Part shown: one piece after another, positions 38,679 to 49,384 of the stretch
Layout: each line of letters begins with the position of its first letter
How positions within the stretch are numbered: the first letter of the stretch is position 1
Assembly (NCBI RefSeq): GCF_014529535.1
Contig: NW_023503373.1
Coordinates: forward strand, 1,550,001 to 1,614,000
Source: Bradysia coprophila
Taxonomy: Eukaryota; Arthropoda; Insecta; Diptera; Sciaridae
Length of the DNA: 64,000 bases
Reading direction: 5' to 3'
Position numbers and translations under genes: made by a program
Notes under the pieces: model-generated
Seen by the model: the letters and a program-made list of their open reading frames with translations, nothing else
What the model was told of the DNA's origin: nothing
Databases searched by the model: none

Positions 38679-39178
38679 ATGCAATTCTTGTGTTGATAAT
38701 AGTGATTGATAAACCAAACAGTGAATAGTTAATAGCGATTGTTCAACGAAAAAGTTATTTGTTTTGTCTTCCACTTTAAAAAGTTTTAAAAAAATTAAAT
38801 TTTTCGTTATTTTTCCAGTGAATTATATGATCATGCTTTAATTAGGAGTTAAGGAAAATTTTGAAAAATATTTAAATTCTGTGATAGATTCAATTGGTGT
38901 ATTTTTCGTTTTTAATTTAAATTTTTTTGTTTCTGAAAATTTTTTTGTTTCTGAATTTTTTTTTATTATTTTTTTTCCATTCACGTTTTTCTTTATTGTT
39001 TTCGGTTAACTGATGAATTCATGTTAAAAAAAAAAAAAATAGGACAGACAGTTTAAGTTATACGGATTTGCAGTACTTATCCAATTTTCTGTAAAAATGA
39101 AAATCGAATAGAAAAATCTCAAATTATTTTATTAATTACAAATGTAAGACAGAAAGTATCGTTTTTATACCAAATAAA
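38679..39178 (+). promoter_or_regulatory. 3' UTR of the bHLH gene with miR-7 GY box and K box
   Basis: GTCTTCCA at 38766-38773 is a full 8-mer miR-7 seed match (GY box), 88 nt after the stop. TGTGAT at 38880-38885 is a K box. AATAAA at 39173-39178 is a plausible poly(A) signal. The GY/K combination matches post-transcriptional control known for Drosophila E(spl) genes. Confidence 0.65.
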
Positions 39179-39940
39179 ATAGCATAAATTATTCGTACTT
39201 GAATCATTCAGTTCTTTTCATTGTGGTATCGAGCCTGGAACAAGAATCATAGTCTCTCTATATGGATAACTTCACAATTTCAAGAATTTAAAAAACCTAC
39301 AGAACTTAGTGACATATGTTTGGTTAAATAATATATTTTTAAACATAAAGCCATTATGGCTCATTTTTGTACATTTACACAAAAATTAGCCATCACGGCT
39401 TGTAAAAAATAGATATGAGGAATGTTTCAGCCAAATAATATGTCACTAAGCTCTATGTGTCTTGAACAAAATCGGAGAAAATTGCGGAAATGTTAATGAA
39501 ACACTCAGCAATATGTTCTATTCCGAATTTAACTTTCTAATCGCAAAAGAAGTAAGTTGAGGTAAGTCGTAAGAAGTTCTATTGGGGCTATACATGGAAA
39601 TATCATCACGTGACGTAAACAATTCTTAAAAATACTGCACTACTAGAACCGGATTCACTATGTATGTACAATTATAGAAAAACAACGACATAACTATTTA
39701 AACAATCATTTGGTTATTTGTAATGCGTATTTCGACCTAGAAGATGCGGTAAAACGTAATGAAAATTAGCAATTTTCTCGAAAAGTAAATTTATGTCTAA
39801 TATCAGATTGTTACATGCAACATCAAGTAACAATTAAATCACATAATAATAAAAATTAGATGCAATCTTCTTGTGATAATTTGAATATTCTACTACAAGA
39901 CAACAAGACTACAATTATTGAGTAACTCCAGCTAATTTGA
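39179..39940. other. Intergenic region after the bHLH gene
   Basis: No gene is seen. A short repeated block at 39352-39370 and 39386-39405 (AGCCATTATGGCT, TTAGCCATCACGGCT) is weakly palindromic. Confidence 0.3.
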
Positions 39941-42023
39941 GACTTTTCGAAATATTTTCACCAAACATTTCATTAATGAAAACCGATTTCAGTAAACTTT
40001 TTTTTTACTTGAAAGCTGTTGAAAATTTTTGTTTATTTCACGAAATCTGAACCGATTTCACTAATTTTTTTTTTTGCTGAAAGCTATTTGACAAGACGCG
40101 TATACTATAGTTTGACACCAAACGCATAACGTCTCGGGGAGATATGACCAAAAAGTTTTTGTTTGTATTCGACTTTCCAAGATATTCTCAATAAATCTCA
40201 AATGATTTCTGTAAACGTGTTTCCCTGTCGATCCGAACGCTATAATTCCACAATTGCACAAAATGGCACGATATTAAATTTTAAGAAGATTTTTGGCTCA
40301 TTCTGCTTCGAAGTAAGGTGAATCACCTCGATCCAAACGTTGTCAAAATTACATTTTTTCATATAAAAACTGAAGATCAGTGTCATTCGAAAGCTACAGC
40401 ATATTACTTCACTAGAAAAATAACTTTGGCTCGATCAGGTTAGTTGGGTGAGTGAAGTAGGTGAAATCAGCTTCCCAATGGTGATAAGTGTCATTCTCGA
40501 ATTTTGACTCGTCGAGGTTATTTCGAAAAATTTTGTAACCATTTTTTTAAACGGTTTTGAGCCAAAGCTACATTTTCTGTGGGGCAACAACCGCCAATTT
40601 CACAAAAAAAAAATCTGGCTATTAATGACCACCGAAGAATATCACTTTTATAGACACGTCTCCCACAAATTTTGGGCTACCAACCTCATATTGGGCCTAA
40701 ACTGCGCGCGCGTTTTGACGATAGCTTTTCAGGAATAGTAGATTACATTGGATGCAGCGGAGGTAGTTCATTACACGAGGGATCAATTTTGTGATACTTG
40801 CCGAACGTGAGTTCACAAAATTGATTCCGAGTGTAATGAACTACCAAGCAGCATCCAATGTATGCTGTTTTATTGCCTATCCACCCGGAATATTGTTGTT
40901 ACGAGTACATTTTCCCACCCAAGGACCTGACAGTTCAAAACCAAAAGTGTTCCAGAAGACAACTAGCAGATTCTTGAATATCAAAAGATTATTCTAAATT
41001 AATGTATAATTTCACAACATTTATGTCGCGCTATTTCATTCACTGCCAGACTAATAATAAACATAAAAAATACCGATAGCACAAAACCAACAAAACAAAT
41101 CTATTGTGTTGCATTGAAATGTTTATAAACGAATCTAGTCTGCTCATGAAATCGGCTCACACTTCTTCATAACATTAATCCCGAAAGCATCACTGGCAAC
41201 ACTACTATTTTGATGACATGTTGACAAACTACTTCGACTGTTTTGTTTTTGTGAAGTGCTAGATTCATATTTTGCGTAATATTTGTCGATTTTGGTGGTG
41301 TTACAATAAATTTTGCTGTGAAGTAAAGTGAATAAAAATGAAAAAATTAAAATTGTTTGGCCATAGGTGTTCGTCGAAACTGAATAAATTGAAATTATGG
41401 CTATAGACAAAATGGCCGTCACTTATTTTTGTGTTTTTATTTTTTTTTTTCGAAAGTTTTTAATGAATTTGCTTAGATTGGTGTGCAATTAATTCAAGTG
41501 ACAAAGTTTGTCATATTAAAACTAAAATAACATCGCGAGTATTGTTTCTCAGTGCTAAAGAATATTTCATGTGATACATTTTTGCTGATAAGTAATGAAA
41601 TTCTGCTGGTATGTAATGAAAATATCCTGATATGTAATGAATTTTCATATGAATATTCCTTCACTTGTGATGTAATGAAAAAGTTCCCACATGTAACGAC
41701 CGCTTTCCGCGGGTGGGAAATGTACGTGTACAACAATATTCCGGGTGGATAGGCAATAAATAGTACATTACTATGCAAGGGAAGTAAAGTGATATCTCGT
41801 ATCCAGATGAGAAAAAGTATCCGAGGGCGGTAGCCCGAGGTACTTTTACTCATCGTGATACGAGATATAACTTTATTTTCCGTGTGTAGTACGACGTTTT
41901 ACTATGCGAGTGATGTAAAGGTTATTGCCTATACATGTAACAGCCTTATTACAAGCACCAGCATAGTAAAAAAGTTTACAGAAATCAGTTTACATTTGGT
42001 GAAAATATTTCGAAAAGTCACAA
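39941..42023. mobile_element. Composite of nested inverted repeats
   Basis: The outer inverted pair is GACTTTTCGAAATATTTTCA...CAGTAAAC (39950-39998) against its complement at about 41969-42020. An inner pair is TTATTGCCTATCCACCCGGA (near 40871) against its complement near 41740-41760, about 50 bp each. Two self-contained palindromes sit inside: 40747-40860 (GTAGTTCATTACAC arms) and 41779-41880 (GATATCTCGTATC arms around a GGCGGTAGCC tip). No transposase is visible. The small frames containing AYPPGILL on both strands come from the inner inverted repeat. Confidence 0.6.
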
Positions 42024-42875
42024 ACGTGTAACGCAACTAACCGACGACTTCTTCGATCACACAAATCACACTTCGCAGGCTAAAACTTCCAACTCTTGTT
42101 GGCATGAAAGCACTGGGTCTGAGTATTAGAAAATTTATAGACTGATTTTTTACCGCAAAACATAGCCAACACAGCTCACTTTATGCCTCAGAAATGGCGA
42201 AATTTGTAACGCAACTAACCCTGGAGTTACCCTATAGACTGGAAATTACGAACAAAATTACGTAAAAATTGTGTCCCCGACATGAAAAACGAAATCTTTG
42301 ATGGTGTGAGAATTGGTGGGCAAATTACCGCGTTTAAATTCGAATTTTTTTACTTCACAAATCTGTTGAATTTAAAATAAAATAAAATATTGGAACAATT
42401 ACCTTGGGGATGAAGTTGGAAACTTTCAGAGACTGGAAGTGTACCACAAGAAGAGTTATCTTTTCCAATGAATTAATAAATACGCGAAAGGTCTTCGTGA
42501 AAAAAATCTTTTCGAATTAACTCAGTTTTGACACAATTCATAAAAAATCACTTGAAAGCTGTGACCTTTTGTCTGCTCTTAAGCCACACTCGAAAAAACG
42601 CGTCTGCACGTCTGCGCGTCTGTACTTTTACGGTAAATTAATGATAAATTGTCCCGAGTATTAAACAACAACAAAATTTTACGTTCACGATACTGAATTT
42701 TCAAAATACTAAACTGACAACTACCAAAAATGTCAACGCCTACGCCTAATTTTTGCAACATGTGAGCACTTTCCTTCTTTTCGGTTACAAACACTTTAAA
42801 TTCGAAGTTGGGACTTGAGAGTATATTCACATAATATACTATGACTATACGGTTAACTTTTGATTATCAGACAAA
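42024..42875. other. Intergenic region
   Basis: Only short repeats such as TGTAACGCAACTAACC (near 42028 and 42210) are seen. There is no gene. Confidence 0.3.
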
Positions 42876-43600
42876 TTTTTTTTTTGATACCAACATTGAA
42901 AAATGATACTTTCGCCCCGCATATGAGGGGCGAAAGTAAAAAAATGCACCCCACGGGGAGAAAGTACTTAACGAAGAGCGAACGCAACTGAACGAACAGC
43001 GAAAGTGACTGACGTCACAGAAAATGAGAGAAATGAGTCGAGTTGTCAACAAAATCCGCTCATATTATGCAGAATACTTTGATCAAAATTGTAAAACACT
43101 GTGCGCCAGTGTTCTTATTGAAATTAGCATACAAAGTTGATACTTTTTTTTGATACCAACATTGAAAAATGATACTTTCGCCCCGCATATGAGGGGCGAA
43201 AGTAAAAAAATGCACCCCACGGGGAGAAAGTACTTAACGAAGAGCGAACGCAACTGAACGAACAGCGAAAGTGACTGACGTCACAGAAAATGAGAGAAAT
43301 GAGTCGAGTTGTCAACAAAATCCGCTCATATTATGCAGAATACTTTGATCAAAATTGTAAAACACTGTGCGCCAGTGTTCTTATTGAAATTAGCATACAA
43401 AGTTGATACTTTTTGTTACTGAATGATTTGTAAGTTATATCTTAATTTTTGTGTGTGTTATTGTTGTGATGGCTAAATTATTAAATTATTCATATACCAG
43501 GGGGCGGCAGCATTTTCTGGTTAAATGCCTTTTTATTTCAACATTTTGTTGCGATGTTTGCGATACGTATCAATTTTCAATGTTGGTATCAAAAAAAAAT
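42876..43600. mobile_element. TIR element with an internal 266-bp tandem duplication
   Basis: The left end TTTTTTTGATACCAACATTG (GATACC at 42886) is mirrored at the right end by CAATGTTGGTATCAAAAAAA (ending near 43598). The block 42886-43151 is repeated almost identically at 43152-43415. Each block carries a hairpin CTTTCGCCCC...GGGGCGAAAG. The identical small minus-strand frames at 42867-43052 and 43124-43318 reflect the duplication and are not genes. The near identity suggests a recent event. Confidence 0.75.
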
Positions 43601-43612
43601 AGTATGAACGAC

Positions 43613-43717
43613 TCGGGGCAAAAGTAAAAAAATTCAACCTGTGCGATTAGAGCCCTTGCCTTCGGCGCGGGCTCCAACTCTCGCACACGGTTGAATTTTT
43701 TTACTTTCACCCCTTGT
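43613..43717. repeat. Palindromic repeat with GC-rich tip
   Basis: CGGGGCAAAAGTAAAAAAAT is mirrored by ATTTTTTTACTTTCACCCC. The GAGCCC...GGGCTC stem has a TTGCCTTCGGCGC tip. Similar tips occur in palindromes at about 41830, 62500 and 63230, so this may be a dispersed small palindromic family. Confidence 0.6.
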
Positions 43718-43947
43718 CATTCAATGTACTATTACTGGATTTCCCGCTAACTTATTTTTTATTTTGATCGAATTTCGAGCTGTGACATAACACATCATTA
43801 TGCTTCTATCGTCGCGCAGATTTTTTCTTCTTTGTGTTTCAAATTCCCTTTAGATAAGAGGTCACACACAGAGGGAAATTTTAAAATACTCGCACCGATA
43901 TTTCTGACTACATATAGTTTGATGGAACTTTCGATCCACTTCCATTT

Positions 43948-44133
43948 TCACCACTTCATCGTCCTTCCATCGTCTCTTCTTCTCTCCTTCTTCTTAATCA
44001 GTCCACTGCCTACCCTTTTGTCTTCCTTTCTGAAGGACCCATGCCAGGTTGTCCCCACCATTCGCTTGATCGGGCTCGTCCATCTTTCTGGTGGTCTGCC
44101 CATTGGTCGTGTCATTGGTGGTCTCCAATTCAT
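43948..44133 (-). pseudogene. Relic of a LINE reverse-transcriptase C-terminus
   Basis: The minus-strand frame includes MGRPPERWTSPIKRM and GTTWHGS. This resembles the GRPxxRWxDDIK...GxxW segment that ends many invertebrate LINE polymerase proteins. Downstream the frame degenerates into basic low-complexity sequence. Only a short 3' fragment remains and no catalytic motif is present. The opposite-strand frame at 43832-44185 is a shadow. The family cannot be assigned. Confidence 0.5.
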
Positions 44134-44308
44134 TATGGTTTTGGTCCAACGATTTTTTCCAGTAAAAACGATTTTTTTAAGATAGTGAACCTAAGTTTGA
44201 CTTCTGATGTTACTTACATAGTCTCCACCTTCGAATAGCGAGTCTTTGAAGACCTCTGTGACACAGTCTTCTAATCACGGTTAGACTTTCTATCCCTACA
44301 GTTTTTAA

Positions 44309-44443
44309 CATTCAAAAGTATCGACACATTATAAATTTCTTATTTTGCTTACTTCTCTCACTTCTCCATATACAACGAGTATATTGAGAAATGAGAGAAG
44401 TTGGAGAAATAAGAAATGTATAATATGTCGATACTTTTGAATG
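44309..44443. mobile_element. Short palindromic MITE
   Basis: CATTCAAAAGTATCGACACA is mirrored by its complement ending at 44443. The arms continue through TTTCTTATTT and CTTCTCTCACTTCTCC. The total length is 135 bp with a loop of about 10 bp. Confidence 0.8.
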
Positions 44444-44751
44444 CTCAGAGTAAAATAAACCAGGCAGGAGCGGTTCATTTTCGAAACGTCAAATAAGGGA
44501 CCTAATACACTGGATAAAAATGAACTCAAATGAACACTGACATAAATTGAAAAATTTTGTTCGCAAAAATTATTGGGCTACTAGATTATTCGGGTCCCTA
44601 GTCAAATCAGCGCTCCTTCCTGGTTAACTTTACTCTGTCGTGTAAAAACTGTAAAAGCAAAGGCTCTTAAAAGTTTGCTCTGCGTGCATCTTATAATGAA
44701 AATTGATAAGAAAGCTGTTCGTTGTCTTATGTAAAGAAGAACATCGCGTCG

Positions 44752-44879
44752 TATAAATGCATGTGATCGACACTGGATGTTTTCAGTTAATTTTTACCTC
44801 CAACGTAGCTTCTTGTTGAAGACAGTAAGAATTTCTTATCAGTTCTGTGTGTTCATTTAACCATTCATAATAATTTCAG
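44752..44879 (+). promoter_or_regulatory. Core promoter and 5'-UTR intron of secreted gene A
   Basis: TATAAATGCATGTGA (from 44752) is followed about 30 bp later by TTTTCAGTT (initiator near 44782). A 55-bp intron (44825-44879, GTAAGA...TTTCAG) ends directly against the ATG. The same TATAAATGCATGTGA plus TTTTCAG arrangement precedes the gene at 46544. Confidence 0.65.
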
Positions 44880-45263
44880 ATGGAAATTGCAAAGCTCATT
44901 CTTTTGTTAATCTCTGTGATCGGAGTCCTTATCGGCACACTGTGCGGCACCAGCAAAGCACATCCATCTGAATATGATTTCGACGATAATTCCGGCTCAT
45001 GGGGCGACACTTATGATTTTTCCATTAACATCAATGGAAAGCGCATTGGACCACCACCTATTGATACAGATGAAAATATTTATGGTGACTTTCATGATCA
45101 TTCCATCAACATCAATACTGATCCAAAAGATGTGAATGGAGATGTTTTTGGTGACATTCATGATCATTCAATCAACATCAATAGCGATTCGAGAGATGTG
45201 AATGGAAACGTTTATGGCAACGTCTATGATCATTCAAGGAACTACAATGACTACGACTATTGA
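44880..45263 (+). CDS. Secreted repeat protein A (GNVxGDV module family), 127 aa
   Basis: The protein begins with a signal peptide (MEIAKLILLLISVIGVLIGT, cleavage probably near residues 24-29). Its acidic mature part has three tandem modules of about 23 residues: IYGDFHDHSININ, VNGDVFGDIHDHSININ and VNGNVYGNVYDHS. There are no cysteines after the signal peptide, and Asp, Asn and His are abundant. The function is unknown. The module is shared with other secreted genes in this 16-kb cluster, which marks them as one family. The ATG follows a 5'-UTR intron acceptor immediately, so the start is well supported. AATAAG at about 45294 may serve for polyadenylation. The closest relative is the gene at 46544, with the same leader and promoter. 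Confidence 0.75.
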   Translation: MEIAKLILLLISVIGVLIGTLCGTSKAHPSEYDFDDNSGSWGDTYDFSININGKRIGPPPIDTDENIYGDFHDHSININTDPKDVNGDVFGDIHDHSININSDSRDVNGNVYGNVYDHSRNYNDYDY

Positions 45264-45716
45264 AATTTTACTTTTGTAAATTGATTGTGAGAATAAGAAT
45301 GTTTCTTCCATTCATAAAAAAGTATCTGGAATTGTTATACCATAACGCTTGTAGAGCTATGATAGCCTGGTTGATGATTGGCTCATCCACTCTATGTAAG
45401 TCACTGGAAAAAGTCTTTAGATAGGCGAACAGTATGAGTTGCCTTCATGATCAACTAAGAGGTGTTTCAACCCGTTCATTCAGAACCTTAAGTTCGATCG
45501 ACATAATGCGGGTAGAGTCGATAACACTAATAATACAGATCCGTTGCGAACTCTCGACTCAGTGACGAAAAGTAAAACTTTCATATACTGAGAAACACTT
45601 TGTATGCAACGGTTCAATGCTTTCTTAGGCACACTTGTTATGTATCTGCAGAGATTGCCGTGAATTATCTAAATTCTTGATTTTTTTTCATTTTTGAAAA
45701 GTTATGAAATTTAAGC
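45264..45716. other. Intergenic region
   Basis: No gene is seen between the plus-strand secreted gene A and the converging minus-strand pseudogene. Confidence 0.35.
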
Positions 45717-45985
45717 AGTTTCAACCAAAGTTCTGAAAGAACACTTCGCAGCCGTTGACGCAATTCTACCAAAAGGCCCTTCAGGGAAATCGGGAAAATT
45801 CGAAAAAGACGCATTATTCAAATAAAAATGCAAGAGACCTCTCGGGAATTTGTAGAACGGGTTATTGATTAGCAATGATCGACTGAATGTCATTAGAAAA
45901 TTCTTACTTTGATTTGTTGTTGTTCTTGTTTTTACTGATGTCAGTGGCTGTGGAGCAACACATTCTTATACCATATACCAACGCA
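45717..45985 (-). pseudogene. Decayed secreted-family gene, promoter and 5'-UTR intron donor retained
   Basis: On the minus strand a TATAAGAA box (about 45971) and ATCAGT initiator (about 45940) precede a CAACAAATCAAA exon end and GTAAGAATTTT donor (45907). This is the 5' layout of the intact genes at 51136 and 55591. Where the leader exon should start, the sequence is rearranged: an inserted block reading LLHFYLN...FPEGPFG in one frame is followed by eroded similarity to the signal-peptide coding DNA. No ATG-led leader remains. The same inserted block occurs in the pseudogene at 47.3-47.65 kb, so the two copies arose by duplication after the insertion. Confidence 0.6.
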
Positions 45986-46186
45986 CTTCAAGCATGATTG
46001 GTACTCTAAATATGGTACTAAATCTTGACAGTGTGTCACACAACTGTAACACATTTTCATGTAAAATAGAGTACTTTTGCAGCTGACCAGACCATTATGA
46101 TCACTTTTGCTTAAAGTGCGTTGCATATACTCATACTCGAATTGAAGACTGTCAAAGTTGGTTTGTATTTCTCGTCAAGAAGGAAA

Positions 46187-46270
46187 TTCCATTTTTCATT
46201 AATCTACTGTATTAATGAACAATTCCTTTTAATAAATATTGATGACCTCCATGACATTTCTGCACATAAA
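46187..46270 (-). promoter_or_regulatory. Conserved upstream element of the secreted family, copy 1
   Basis: On the minus strand, GCAGAAATGTCATGGAGGTC continues to ATCA near 46240 and is followed by ATTAATGAAAAATGGAATTTCC. The latter contains GGAATTTCC, close to an NF-kB half-palindrome. It lies about 250 bp upstream of the promoter relic near 45971. Related copies are at 51387, 55341, 56795 and 59517. Confidence 0.65.
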
Positions 46271-46390
46271 AAAACCCTCACGCAATAATAATCATCTGAC
46301 CCCGCAACATCTTTAAATGGTTCATACCCATTTCCTAGCACGAAATGTTGGTAACGTTTCTCGGTAATACCCACCATATAATGGAAGCGT

Positions 46391-46543
46391 TATATAAATG
46401 CATGTGACTCCCAGCAAACGTTTTCAGATAATTTTAGACCTCGGACGAAGCGGCCCACTTGAAACACTTGAAAAAAGTAAGAATGTCTTATCAGTTCTGT
46501 GTGTTCATTCAACCATTAACAGATCGATTTATCATGATTTCAG
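46391..46543 (+). promoter_or_regulatory. Core promoter and 5'-UTR intron of secreted gene B
   Basis: TATATAAATGCATGTGA (46391 on) is followed by GTTTTCAGA (about 46420). A 67-bp intron (46477-46543, GTAAGA...TTTCAG) abuts the ATG. Much of the intron (CTTATCAGTTCTGTGTGTTC) is identical to that of gene A, showing recent duplication. Confidence 0.65.
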
Positions 46544-46789
46544 ATGGAAATTGCAAAATTTGTTCTTTTGATAATCTCTGTGATTGGACTCCTAACTGGC
46601 GCTATAAGAGCACTTCCTATTAGAGATACAAATGGAAACGTCTTTGGTGACGTTCATGATCATTCAATCCACATCGATGGTGATTCAAACGGTTCATTTA
46701 CCATCAGAAGATCATTTTCAAGTTCTCAATCACATTCAAGTTCCCATTCATCTTCGAGTTCATATGAGATGACATACACATCCGGGTGA
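46544..46789 (+). CDS. Secreted protein B (GNVxGDV module plus Ser/His-rich tail), 81 aa
   Basis: The signal peptide MEIAKFVLLIISVIGLLTGA is nearly the same as in gene A. A single module follows: PIRDTNGNVFGDVHDHSIHI. The tail from about residue 51 is dominated by Ser with interspersed His (RRSFSSSQSHSSSHSSSSSY). The divergence of the tail against the conserved leader is the pattern seen throughout this cluster. The protein is presumably secreted and its role is unknown. AATAAA at about 46865 is a poly(A) signal. The intron acceptor just before the ATG fixes the start. Confidence 0.75.
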   Translation: MEIAKFVLLIISVIGLLTGAIRALPIRDTNGNVFGDVHDHSIHIDGDSNGSFTIRRSFSSSQSHSSSHSSSSSYEMTYTSG

Positions 46790-46869
46790 ACAGCGACAAT
46801 GATCTACTGACATCTTAGTATAAGTTTAGTTTTTCTACCCATTGACTTTTATGTTAATAATTGCGAATA

Positions 46870-47302
46870 AAAATGTATTTCTTCGAGAAAAAAAAACTGA
46901 AATTTAATTGCAACTGAGACATGTTACTTAAGATATTGTCCACATCTCTGACATCTTCATTTACAACTACCTAAGACTTTATAGATCCTATTGAGGAACA
47001 GGTAGGAGCCCAAGTAAGTCATAGGCGAAACAGTCTTCAGGGAGGCTAACTATGAGTTTGTTAATATAAAAACTTATTGAATACGAATTTAGCCTGGATT
47101 TAACGAATACTAACTTTTTGTGATGGTTACAAATATATGTTACCACCCGTTTGTTGAGGACCCTCGCAGAACAAACATCTCTGAGCACCAAGAAAATGCT
47201 AACAGCACCGGCATGAGCCAAATAAAAGAGGAATGTGCAAACTGACAGCTATAACTTTCATGGGAGAGAATTGAGAAAATATTGTGCCATTGCGCCCAAG
47301 TG
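46870..47302. other. Intergenic region
   Basis: I see no supportable gene. The short minus-strand frame at 46988-47221 has no features. Confidence 0.3.
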
Positions 47303-47660
47303 TTAATTAAGATTTCTTAGCATTTCTCTGCCAAGCATGGACCAACTGTATCGATCCTGGAAACTGAAGTATCTATACCGTACACACACATCAATGTGAT
47401 TATAAATGTAGCGAATTGGTACCGCTTGAGGAACTCCCCAAACAGCGAACACAGCAGCTGCGACAAGTACTTCCTGACTGGCTACCAAAAGGCCCTTCGG
47501 GGAAATCGGTAAGAAGCCCGTAAAATTCGAAAAAAGGCGCTCTATTCAAATAAAAATGCAAGAGACCTCTCGGTAATTTGTAGAACGGGTTATTGATTAG
47601 CAATAATCGACTGAACTTCGTTAGAAAATTCTTTCCTTGATTTGTTGTTGTTCTTGTATT
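47303..47660 (-). pseudogene. Pseudogene of the MQI-leader secreted subfamily
   Basis: The minus-strand sequence still encodes VLVAAAVFAVWGVPQAVPIR, clearly the leader and PIR start of the family, but three lesions are visible. The donor that reads AAAGTAAG in intact genes is CAAGGAAAG here (near 47637), so the 5'-UTR splice site is lost. The ATG and first codons of the leader are missing. About 100 bp of foreign sequence (in-frame LLHFYLN...FPEGPFG) lies between intron and leader. After the PIR motif the module is eroded (YIYNHID). Confidence 0.7.
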
Positions 47661-49081
47661 TAATTGATGTCAGTGTCTGATGATGATAAAGGTGGGGGGA
47701 TGCAAATAATATCGGTAGGAATTACAAAAATTAACAACACAACACAGGCAGTGGAAACACAAGGTAAATAATGGAGAGTTGACCTACACAAAAATGAATG
47801 TTGAGTTAACCGTGTAAATTTGTATGAATAAAAAATCAACAATCAGCTCTAATTTTTAATAATCTTTGTTAGACGAAATCGCCAATTATTAACAAAATGT
47901 ATGTTAATTGAGTAAACAAAAGATGAATCTTTAAAATAATGTGGTTTCTTAATATAGTTCCAAACTCTTGGAGAACTTTAAGTTCAAAGTGAAGCTTGAT
48001 TAAATTAGGACCTTACATGTAGATACACTAGTGAGAAGCAAAGAATTAATACAAAAATGAAACGGAAAAATGCTACACTAACGTTTTGTAGAAAACTTTC
48101 ATTTTTGTGTTAATTCACTAATTCTTCGCTTTAGACTGGTATGTTTATTCTGCTTCATGTGCATGGTACCTACTTCCCGCTAACATTTGAATTTCACAGA
48201 TTCTGCGAATGACTTCTGCACACGGTTGGTAACAAACTTGTAACCTCACAAAGAATTTCTCACGCAATCGATTGGATGATTGGATCGATTGGATCCAAAG
48301 ACCGTGACCGTGACCGTGACCGTGACATATCAAGAGCTGGTGCCTGTGCACATAACCAGTAGAGTTTGAACGTTGAACCACTGACAGTGGGAGTTATCCA
48401 CTTGGATCCCCCTTTTTACTCTCCGGTTCATAGTAAGCGTGCATTGTATGTCAAACAAGTCACGTTTACCGTGAACAGCGCTGGATCGCTACTCGAGGTA
48501 TGTTGTAACTTAATCTAACAACAATCACCGTCGCTCGACAAAGTGATCGGACTAGCTACAGGTTCATTCATAGTAACAACATTCATATCAAATTACCTCA
48601 TTCCTGCTCACACTTTACAAATTATCTTTTGATCTTGCCTTACCATTATCGCGTCATTCTTATTTCATTTTTACTTCACTCATCATCATTTGTAAGCTAT
48701 GAATTGTGACATTTAATTGTCATAGGTTCGTCTCAAGCATAACACAATTGTAAACTTTAGTTCATCGACTTCCAGCCATGTGTCGACTTTCACTGGTCAT
48801 TCTGGCCTGATTCTTGTTTTCGATGGAAAGAGTGCACCTTACGCCATTCGTGCCTAAGAGCGTCGCGGGCTCACTAAACTGTTCGTGGACCAGACTGTCG
48901 ACAACGAGGGAGATGAACCCACGACCACTTTACGTTAAATACTAAAAAACATGAACATTTTCATTACATTTAACCATTCAAACCACCGTCGAATCGTAAG
49001 CTAGTACTCGGGATCCAGTTAACTTCTTTAAAACTTTAAAGTAACTCCACGAAACTAAATACCCTCAATACGAACAACACA
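47661..49081. other. Intergenic region with a small palindrome and a hexanucleotide repeat
   Basis: An imperfect inverted repeat occupies about 48030-48132 (AAAGAATTAATACAAAAATGAAA against its complement). A GTGACC hexamer microsatellite of about four units lies at 48299-48326. There is no gene. Confidence 0.4.
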
Positions 49082-49307
49082 CACTCCACGGACAACAGCG
49101 GCAGAGTCAAAATGACCCAAAATTATATCGGCTAAATTTGAAGTTTTTGGACAAAATGATGTATGGACGACTTGTACATTATCAAAAATAAGGGGCACCT
49201 TCCATACATCACTTTTCGATTGGACCACAGGTACCACCCGGAACCACCTGGAACCACTTGCAAAAATCAAGCAAAATTTCGACTCTGCCGCTACTATCCG
49301 TAGAGTG
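49082..49307. mobile_element. MITE with 30-bp TIRs
   Basis: The left end CACTCCACGGACAACAGCGG is mirrored on the right by CACTCTACGGATAGTAGCGG (reverse strand). The match extends through CAGAGTC and AAAT. The length is 226 bp. The minus-strand frame 49055-49321 spans it and is not a gene. Confidence 0.75.
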
Positions 49308-49384
49308 CGCGCTGCTCGCATTGAGGCTATTTACACGAAACAGAAAACTTTCCAACGTTCACAACAACAACTTACTACCTCAAA

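Noticed and set aside
42867..43318. Two nearly identical 61-64 codon minus-strand frames
   Set aside because: They reflect the 266-bp tandem duplication within a TIR element, not duplicated genes.
43832..44185. 117-codon plus-strand frame
   Set aside because: It is opposite to the LINE-like minus-strand fragment, which has the recognisable GRPPERW motif.
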